From assembly GCA_016785225.1 (NCBI GenBank), contig JAFBJZ010000512.1:5617001-5681000 (forward strand): a stretch of DNA of 64,000 nt, in the 5' to 3' direction. The notes beneath the pieces are model-generated. The model was given only the letters and a program-made list of their open reading frames with translations, was not told where the DNA came from and made no database searches. This stretch comes from Psettodes erumei. Taxonomy: Eukaryota; Chordata; Actinopteri; Pleuronectiformes; Psettodidae. The translations under genes were made by a program, and so were the position numbers. Positions 56,563 to 64,000 of this stretch are shown here, in pieces (the first letter of the stretch is position 1; each line of letters opens with the position of its first letter).

Positions 56563-59500
56563 TAGACAGACAGAATGACATCATCAGCACCATCATGTGC
56601 GTTACTGTCTGAACGTGCCCTGATGCTCGAAGTCTTGAAGTGAATCTTCAGCAGAATGTAGCTTTTTGGGATGTGAGGCTGACCTCAGCTCCCTTCGCGC
56701 AGCTGGCTGACGTGCTCCAGGAGGTGCGGGAGGAGGTGCAGCGTGATCACGAGAGGAAGCTGGAGCAGCTGAGGGAGGAGCACAGGAGGGAGATGAACAA
56801 CATCAGAGAGAAACACCTGGATGAGGTCAGAATGTGTTTACGTTGTGCGGAATCGGAAACGGCAGAATATGTTTAGATATGTGGAAAATAATTTTGTTTC
56901 CAGGAAGCATCAATAAAGAACTCTGGGTTCAAAATGATAATAGTATCCAAACAGTATAAAGTAAATATTCTCATAAAATCAAAAATTATGTAGCTACTGT
57001 ACTTGGACTTTTACAATGAAACGGGTAATATATGAGATGGGGTGCTGATTGGTCCTCATAGAATCGGCAGGTACTGCCTGGCATAATGCCTTCACACAAA
57101 AAAACACAATTTAATTTTAAGTGGTAACTTTAAATGGCTACTCTATTTCTAATGGTTGCTAGATGTAGCTTTATATTTACCAGAACATTTAGTATTTAAC
57201 AGAAATTCGAGCAGAATTACCTCAACACTAAATCTCATCTCGATTTGTTTTGTTTCCACCTGTTTCCTCCAAAGTCCAAACTCACTTGGAATAGAAATAG
57301 CAGCAGTGTGCCTTCACTTTGATGGATGGTACTGAGAGACTTTGATTCAGAGCGCAGCTCGTGATCCTAGCGATGCAAAGGAACTGTTGTTTAAAGCAAA
57401 GTGTACAGTATTGCTGGAGCACACTTGTAAGTAATGATGTCTGTGCGTATTTGCTCCAGGAGACCGCTCAGAGGGAGCACTTGCTGTCCACTCTGCAGGA
57501 GGACAGGGAGCGTCTCCAGGCCTCCCATGCTGTCCAGCTGGAGAAACTGATGCTGCAGCTTGACATGCAGATACAAAAGACACAGCTCGCGCACTCGCGC
57601 AAGGTGAGACGGCAGACGCAGTGCCTCACGAGGACTCATTTCCACCTGGCACCACAGTTTGTATCGTGCTGTTTCTGGATTGAAGTAGATGGTTACATCT
57701 GCACCAGATGATGGAACAGAGTTTCAGTGGAGCAAACAGAAGCGTTTTCTTCTTAAGTCAACCTCAATTCATTCGCATCTGTATGAGATTCGTAGTGCAG
57801 ACACAAAAATCCATCTGGCTTGTTGAAACCTGCAGGAGTCCGAACTGCATGATCTCGCAGATAAGTTGGAGCTGAGAGCCAAAGAGCTGAAGAGCCAGGA
57901 GGCCATGCTGCAAACCAAGGTCTTGTATCCAATACTATATGTGCTACTAATCACAGATACTGTAACCTGAACCACGTGGTGGACGAATGATTTCTGTCTC
58001 CTATCAGGTGGAAGAGCTGAAGAGAAGAAAAAAGAAGCTTGGGGAGGAAGAGGAGGAGGTGGACAGACAGATAGAGGTGTGGAGTCCCACTCTTTCACTA
58101 TGATAAAAGATTATATTCACCCACCCCTCCATGTACAGTATCAGCCCCCTGATTTCCCACCTGTGTGTGTGTGTTAAGGCCTTACCCCGGCTGATCCAGG
58201 AGAGAGACCTGCTGAGGGAGGAGCTGGAGCGGACGAGAGAGGGGAAACACCAAGACCGAGAACTCATGCAGAGAGCGAGGGAGGAGAGCGACCGGGCCAA
58301 GGAGGAGCTGGAGAGGATGAGGGAGGAGAAACGCCAAAACCGGGAGCTCGTCCAGAGAGCGAGGGAGGAGAGGAACGAGGCCAAGGAGGAGCTGGAGAGG
58401 CTGAGGCTGGAGAGAGACAAAGCCAGGGAAGAGAGCCGGAGGGCGAAGGAGCACAAGGAGAGACTGGAGAGCAAGGTGACGCTGCTGCAGGAGAGGTGCG
58501 ACCGTCTCAGCCGCAGAGTCAGGTACAGTTTACAGGAAACACCTAATGGGAACAGTTTAAAAAAAAGCTGTTGACCACCTTGACTTGATTTATGCTTCTG
58601 TCTTCCAATAAGTCGTCAAACTACATTAGAATTAAAAGAGAACGTGATCAATAGGCATCATCTCCGCAACTGAGAAAAACTTGGGGGTTGTTTGCATTTT
58701 TGTCCCGTCAGTGAGACGGAGCAAGGTGAAGGAGCGAGCACCTCCCCCCGACAAGAACCTAAACAGCACAGGGGGAAGGAAGGGAAGACAGAGGTGACGA
58801 CACCCCCAGCGACAGGAGAGACTCGTCGCTGCACGTAGAAGACCTGGACGACTCGCCGCTCTCCCCTGTACCTGACAGCCAGAGCAGCATGGACGAGTAA
58901 GGAGAGACACGAGGACAGTGTGGTTATACATGCACAATAATAATAATTTTAATAATTATTTTGTTATCTTATAAACAGTTGGTGGCAGATTGCTGACACT
59001 ACTGGTTTGCAAAAATATAAACATTTGGATAATAGTTTTATCGTACGAACCTTCACTGTTCAAATGTGAGAGCAGGGGCCCAAGCGCATGTCTAATCCCG
59101 CCCCTCCGTGCGGCCAGGTTCCGACGCTACATCACCTCACACGGCGCCTCCATCCAAAAAACCAAGCTCTTCCTGGAGCGGGAGAGCGGCAGGCTGATGG
59201 AGAGGCAGGCAGCTCTGCGGGCCGCCCAGACCAGCTCCTCCCAGGACCCCAACCATGAAGGAGGGGTGACTGACGAGGCGATAAGAAACCTCCTGCAGGT
59301 AGGGATGAGCGTCGCCTCACTCCTGCAGAGTAATAATTGGCGTGACGACTGGCAGGACGGGGTTGATTCGAAAATGTGTTGATCGCTCGTCCTTCACTCG
59401 TCAGGAGGCCAGAAATGTGGCGGAGCTGCAGCGGACGGTTCAGAGGGGGAACTCTCTGCTGGCGAGGAAAGAGGAGCAGCTTCAGCAGCTGCAGAGCTCT

Positions 59501-60713
59501 ATAGCTAAAGAGGTCAGGAGAAAGTCTTCCACTCAGCTCGCTTTGAGCGATACTTCGCTTTGGTTGAGCATTTTTGCACCAAAGTGAAATATACATTTTA
59601 AATTTAATATCCACAGTGAATGTGGCATTTGGAAGTCGACTGTACACGCAGTAACATCTGTTAATAAACGCGTTGGGTCTTGTCTTCTCGTCCGTTCAGC
59701 CTCTGTTTGAGGATCTGTCTCGGCTGGCAGGAGAAAGAAGGGTGACCTTCGATGTGACCGATTCGGACCTCAGCAGCACTGTGGACCCGCCGGATGGGAC
59801 AGGTAACACATAAAGTTCACTGAGTGTAGATCACATTAGACCTAGTTGCTCAGTTATCCACTAAACTAAAATATAATTCACTAACCATACATTTCTTCAT
59901 ACTGTTTTTTTTTTTCAATTAGAGATTTTGCATGACTGGAATTTCATATAAGATTGTTATATTTCTTTCAGCGAAGTACTGTAGCAACGTCATTCCCTAT
60001 CTTATCTCTACACCATTTTCTCCTCGAACTTGCTCTCTCATTAGGAGGTCATCCCACGGTCCCGGCCAAAGTCCAGGAGTTATCAGAGTCCCTGCAGCAG
60101 ATCTCGGGCCAGCTCAACACTGTCCTGAGTGCACTGGGTTCACTGGCTCAGGGACAGAGCGCCACACCTTACCCGGCCTTCCCTCTGTCTCAGCCTCATT
60201 CCACCCCAGCTTCAACCTCCGCCATCTCTACCTCTGTCCCGGCGATGCCCCGTGTGCACACGCTGGGCCCCAGCTCCGTAGCGCCACCTCCCCCTCCCCC
60301 GGTGAGGCTCTCGGATCCTTCCTGGAACTGGGCGCCTCAGGGCAACTCTGCAGCCACCCCTCTCTACAGCACCCCTATCAGCAGTGGGCTGAGAGCCTCT
60401 GAGAAACTGATCAACAGCCGATGGAACCAAATATTTCCAGGTATGCCAGCTCCTGGGCCATTCTGCTTACAAGTGACCAAAGTACCAATAATTGTTGAAA
60501 GGGGTTTATTGGTTGTAAACACTGCTGCTCTTGAACTGTTCTTTTTTTCCCTCCAGGAGCAGCTGTGGAGCCAATCACCTCCAGCACCATGAGGACCGCC
60601 TCAGCCTACTCGTCATACACCCCCGCCAGGTAACCTGCAATACACCTCCCACCGTCTTTGCAGCTCCCGTGCACGAGCTCGCTTTTCTCGTTTGTGCTCA
60701 CGACGATGCAAAA

Positions 60714-60746
<33 letters not shown>

Positions 60747-61735
60747 AGTGAACACGGGCACAGCCTGCGCTCCCTGCAGAAGTCAGTGGAGGTGGACGGC
60801 CAGAGGCTGCAGGGCCTGATAGACGGCAACAAGCGGTGGCTGGAGATGCGCAAGAAAGACACCAGCATGTATCCTTCCATGTCGCACGCACCGCTCACTC
60901 TCTCTCCATGTGGCGCAACACTTAACTCGCTTTATCCTTCTAATTCTTTTTCACGACCTCATTTTATTTTTTCCCCAGCTCCTTTCATTTCCTCTTCCAT
61001 ATGTATTCATTTATCTTATTCTCACTTTTCTCCAGTTATTCTTTTTCCCGGTCTGCTGCCACATTTTCAGTTTAGCGTATAATAATATTAATGTCGGTTC
61101 GTGTGTCTACGTTTACGTGCACAGTTTGGTCGAGCTGTGGTTGTCCCTCGACTACGCGACATCACTGGGCAACCGTTCTTGAACACGTGAGGGGAGGGGC
61201 TGCGTCACTGGCGGAAGTACGTCCGGTTGACCTGCTACGTCACAGGCCAAGCGCCCGGCAAACTGCTAGCAGGTCGAGCCGCAAGACATGGACGACTCCG
61301 CAGCCCTGCCCGCTTCGCGCGCGCTGTGCTTTGCACTCACACCAGATTCGCACTTCCCGGCGTACTCCTCGTGTTATCCGGGAGCCAACGAAACGACCGT
61401 TCTCGCCGCTCGCCCGTCGTTTCGCCGGCCTCCTCTTCTGCTTTGCGTTTTGTTCGACTTCCGGGGCGAGAACTGGTTCGGACTCTCGACCGCGTTATCG
61501 TTTCGCGATTCCGTTTCGGTCGAGCTAATGCAAACAGCCGAGGCGAATAGAGCGTCGCGTGTGTGTGACGTACTCGCTCGCTTAAAACACGCCGCTTGTC
61601 TTTCCCTGCCGTCAGTTTCTTTAACTCGACTTTTACAGACCTCTGTTCACTCGCTATCAGGCCCCGTCCTCCAAGAGCAGCCTGGTCCAGCTGGGCTTGG
61701 ACGATAACAACCAGATCAGAGTCTATCATTACTGA
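49463..61735 (+). CDS. cep164: Centrosomal protein of 164 kDa (CEP164)
   Basis: Coding exons: 49463-49541, 49845-49956, 50625-50850, 51084-51248, 51355-51471, 51549-51629, 51799-51903, 52852-53844, 54326-54379, 54484-54620, 54870-55331, 55444-55575, 55769-55964, 56435-56512, 56703-56825, 57460-57603, 57836-57919, 58008-58076, 58179-58522, 58712-58896, 59118-59298, 59405-59512, 59700-59802, 60045-60440, 60557-60629, 60749-60868, 61639-61735. A WW domain lies at about residues 58-88 (EWKPCQDVTGDIYYFNF, STWDHPCDE), followed by a Lys-rich stretch, an acidic 331-codon exon, long Glu/Arg-rich coiled coils and the conserved end LVQLGLDDNNQIRVYHY. CEP164 sits on centriole distal appendages and recruits TTBK2 and vesicles for ciliogenesis. 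The total, 4964 nt, is one base short of a whole frame: exon 58712-58896 meets a stop unless the frame shifts near a G5 run at 58771. The exon starting at 56435 has a weak acceptor. Confidence 0.93.
49568..49640. repeat. (TG)n microsatellite
   Basis: About 73 bp of TG dinucleotide lie in the first coding intron of cep164, close to its donor. Confidence 0.95.
49802..49831. repeat. (TC)15 microsatellite
   Basis: A perfect TC run forms the polypyrimidine tract just before the cep164 acceptor at 49844. Length variation could affect splicing. Confidence 0.95.
49957..50624 (+). other. cep164: cep164 intron
   Basis: The intron splits the WW domain between its two Trp residues. Nothing else is seen in it. 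Confidence 0.8.
51904..52851 (+). other. cep164: cep164 intron before the acidic exon
   Basis: The intron ends in a C-rich tract and a CCACCAAG acceptor. Open frames inside are chance. Confidence 0.75.
53845..54325 (+). other. cep164: cep164 intron
   Basis: A 481-bp intron follows the acidic exon. No other feature is seen. Confidence 0.75.
55965..56434 (+). other. cep164: cep164 intron
   Basis: The intron runs from GTGACG to an AAG acceptor of weak quality. No nested gene is seen. Confidence 0.6.
56520..56561. repeat. (CA)n microsatellite
   Basis: About 42 bp of CA dinucleotide begins 7 bp after a cep164 exon donor. Confidence 0.95.
56826..57459 (+). other. cep164: cep164 intron
   Basis: AT-rich intron of 634 bp inside the coiled-coil region; nothing else seen. 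Confidence 0.75.
58218..58385 (+). repeat. cep164: 84-bp in-frame tandem repeat in cep164
   Basis: Two units of 84 bp (58218-58301 and 58302-58385) each encode a 28-residue block, EELER..RE.K.Q.REL.QRA, then REE and AK. A third, decayed unit starts at 58386. Twenty-eight residues are four heptads, so the repeat keeps the coiled-coil register. Confidence 0.85.
60717..60745. repeat. (TG)n microsatellite
   Basis: The TG run immediately precedes the cep164 acceptor at 60748. Confidence 0.95.
60869..61638 (+). other. cep164: Last cep164 intron, partly CpG-rich
   Basis: The first half is AT-rich. From about 61190 to 61570 it becomes rich in CpG and holds promoter-type motifs and a 139-codon open frame starting at 61288 (see findings). 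Confidence 0.7.
61201..61242. promoter_or_regulatory. CRE/ETS motif group in the last cep164 intron
   Basis: TGCGTCA (61201-61207), CGGAAGT (61212-61218) and TACGTCA (61236-61242) cluster in CpG-rich DNA. This is the make-up of many TATA-less vertebrate promoters. No transcript is known to me from here. Confidence 0.35.
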
Positions 61736-62450
61736 GGAGGGGACGCGCAGTTCAGTCCCGTTGTACTTTGGTTGACGATAATGACCTCGGCTCCAAACGG
61801 CTGTGTTTACACGCAGGGCCTCATACACGAGAGTCCTGTGCACCCCCCACCGCTTTTAAAATCCATCCCTTCTTCCAATCAAAGTTTCAGTGCAATTCAG
61901 GGAGCCACGTCACATAGGGCTGAGGGTTTTTCAAAAATGGCTGCAAGGAGTTTCCAGAGCATTTCAGTGTCACGTTTACAGATTTTTGCACACGCTTTTT
62001 TCGTACTGAGTGGAGGACAATCGCAGAGGAGAATCTTCTCGTCTACTCAGACCACCTCACATGTGGAAAAACTTACCCTCATCTGCTTCGTCTTTGCGTC
62101 GGACATTAAAATGCAGCGCTTCACAAATGCACAGAGGTCAAGCTCCTTTTTATGGCAGGTTACATTTGTATTTACGCCACTGGCGTTTCGAATGACCCGT
62201 GTTTGAGGTGAAACGGTGAAATCCGTTAGAATCACTTGTCTCTGTACAGGTGAAACCACACCACTTTTCTTTTGACATTACTTGTGCGTACTCTCTCAAA
62301 CACAGGTAACGCAAACCAGTCGATGACTAGCGCAAGGTTTAACATATGTGCAAGGAGAGAAAAAATGTCCTTTGTGCATACAGTATATATTTGAGTAAAT
62401 ACTGTATTTTTTTAATGAAACATTTCAATAAATATTTTTACTACATGCAT
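61736..62450 (+). other. cep164: cep164 3' UTR
   Basis: The sequence after the TGA stop runs to about 20 nt past the AATAAA at 62427. No other gene is seen on either strand. Confidence 0.6.
62427..62432 (+). terminator. cep164 polyadenylation signal
   Basis: A canonical AATAAA lies about 690 nt after the cep164 stop, followed by T-rich DNA. Confidence 0.6.
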
Positions 62451-62673
62451 TTATACATTCTTTTTTCTCATGTACTGAACTTGACGTAGGCTCGTGCTTT
62501 CTGTACACACATCCACGCCCTGCTTAGGATTTGTTCGCACAGAAACGAAATGGCTCGCGTGACCTGGTCTCTCAGAGTTCCCGTTCACAGACAACAGAAC
62601 ATCAGGTTCAAAGCTCAGTGTTAGTGTCACAAAAATGGAGGAAAAAAAAGACCACATATCTGAAAATGAAACC

Positions 62674-62679
62674 TTTATT
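62674..62679 (-). terminator. Candidate sidt2 polyadenylation signal
   Basis: An AATAAA on the minus strand lies about 715 nt past the sidt2 stop. The stretch 62680-63393 is taken as sidt2 3' UTR and includes a (TCA)n run near 62784-62800. Confidence 0.5.
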
Positions 62680-63393
62680 CCGTAACCGCTCATTGCAAGG
62701 TTTACCATTAAAATTGTATTTATCATACAGTACAGTGCAAATAAAATACCTTCAATCAGACTTGAGGGCAGCAAGTAAATACAATCATCATCATCATCAT
62801 CAATATTCTCCAATGAGAAGGACGGCTTCAGCAACTCACCAATCAGAGCACACTATGTGACTGACATGATATGAACATTAAAGGCCACTGACAGACTGGA
62901 CAGGATTCATGTTGTCATATTTATACTTGTAAACACACTCACACAGAGCATATAAACAGCATATAAACAGTAATTTCAAAATGCATTGTTGATTTTTAGG
63001 CCAAATGTAATGTCAACGGTATAAAATGTGTTAATTCTGACAGGGTTTTGTTTCTTTCCGCAAGTCTGTAGGTTGCTATCTTCATTATCTGCAGTAAGTA
63101 AACATTGATTACGACAGTTACATCGACAGTGGCAGCGAACGGACGAAACACTTCAGCATCACTCGACAACGATCCAGCTCTTCGTTGGCACGGAAAGTGT
63201 CCATACAAGGGGAGGGGCTGCGCCCCATCCCCGACCGGCTGGGAGAGGCCGAGACGCGAGCACGTCGGCGGCCTGGGGAAAAAAAACAGGCTACCTGCTG
63301 TGCTCGCTGAGAGCGCGAAGGAGACGCAAACGGAGAGGAGAGACGAGGGCCGTAAGGCAGAGAGCTGAGCTCGTCACAGGAGACCCGGCCGGT

Positions 63394-64000
63394 CTAGAAG
63401 ACGTGGATCGTGTCTCTCTGGACGGTGTCGAGGTCGTCATCCATAGTCAGCAGGACCTAAGAGGGAACAGGAGACGTGACGTGGTTGTGCCCCGGGGAGG
63501 TTTAATGATGTTCAACCTGCAGATTCTAATTCCATTTTGATATCTGTGAGTCACCAATGCAGCCTTTCAAAATTTTAGCCCCGCTTGACTATTTTAAGTC
63601 AACGGTTAGCCAATGTGTGACAGGAAAAAGATCAAATAAATGTTTTATTTGATGTACAAACGTCTAGCGCTTTCTTCACCCCCAAAACACAACAAGAGAA
63701 TGTTATGAAGGCAGAAATGTGGTAATAAATTATAGTACTGCAGCAACTTCATGTTTGATTCAAATGATCAAAGTTTTCTTTCTTTTCAATCTTACCAGGA
63801 AGGATCCAAACATGGCGATGGAGGAAAGGAAATGCCAGATGTCGTGGTCGTCGAAGAATGAAAGCAGGATGCAGCCCCTGTTGTGCTCACGAGACTCTGC
63901 TGGCGTTTTCTGCATCATCCAAAGAAGCGCACACATCGTGAAGGAATGGAAGTAGTTTCTCCTTCTTTGTGACGCGTGCGTGTTTGAGTTACTGACCTGC
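63394..64000 (-). CDS. sidt2: SID1 transmembrane family member 2, C-terminal part (cut by window end)
   Basis: The last exon is 63456-63394 (VLLTMDDDLDTVQRDTIHVF, then TAG) and the one before is 63909-63796, holding KTPAESREHNRGC and then FFDDHDIWHFLSSIAMFGSF. A further exon ends at 63997 and leaves the window. Phases agree. These residues are the last transmembrane segment and the short conserved tail of SIDT1/SIDT2 proteins. SIDT2 is a multi-pass protein of lysosomes and the plasma membrane linked to nucleic-acid uptake. Sidt2 is favoured over sidt1 because of the human synteny with TAGLN, PCSK7 and CEP164. The gene converges with cep164. Confidence 0.88.

Overview
The window is vertebrate nuclear DNA, almost certainly from a ray-finned (probably percomorph) teleost. 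Its genes have many short exons with GT-AG introns, AT-rich spacers, many (CA/TG)n microsatellites, and a gene set matching human 11q23.3 (APOA1-SIDT2-TAGLN-PCSK7-BACE1-CEP164). The species call is inference. No bacterial, viral, CRISPR or insertion-sequence content was seen.

Layout: (1) about 1-10.2 kb, tagln on +, with a non-coding first exon behind a cluster of CArG boxes and a 5.9-kb first intron. (2) about 11-22.7 kb, pcsk7 on -, 16 coding exons giving 773 aa with the catalytic Asp, His and Ser visible. (3) about 23.6-34.1 kb, bace1 on -, 9 coding exons giving 528 aa with both aspartyl-protease motifs. (4) about 35.3-38.4 kb, a compact T-box gene of the Tbx1/Tbx10 type on -, whose 8 coding exons close in frame to 320 aa, with a TATA box about 320 bp upstream. 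(5) about 39.6-41.9 kb, apoA-I on -, 3 coding exons giving 261 aa, with a TATA box and an HNF4-like DR1 site upstream. (6) about 42-48.6 kb, gene-poor spacer with a perfect hairpin, a second inverted repeat and a GATA/E-box cluster. (7) about 48.7-62.4 kb, cep164 on +, 27 coding exons with a WW domain, a very large acidic exon and long coiled coils; one exon carries an apparent 1-nt frameshift. (8) about 62.7-64 kb, the last two exons and 3' UTR of sidt2 on -, cut by the window end.

The genes are not one pathway. They encode a smooth-muscle actin-binding protein, a proprotein convertase, the beta-secretase, a transcription factor, the main HDL apolipoprotein, a centriole distal-appendage protein and a lysosomal/membrane SID1-family protein. 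What links them is an ancient syntenic block that is locally rearranged: rnf214 is missing between pcsk7 and bace1, a T-box gene sits between bace1 and apoA-I, and sidt2 lies beyond cep164 instead of beside tagln. Exon boundaries were read by hand from splice sites, reading phase and remembered family sequences. All phases close except at the cep164 frameshift. No transcript data or searches were available.
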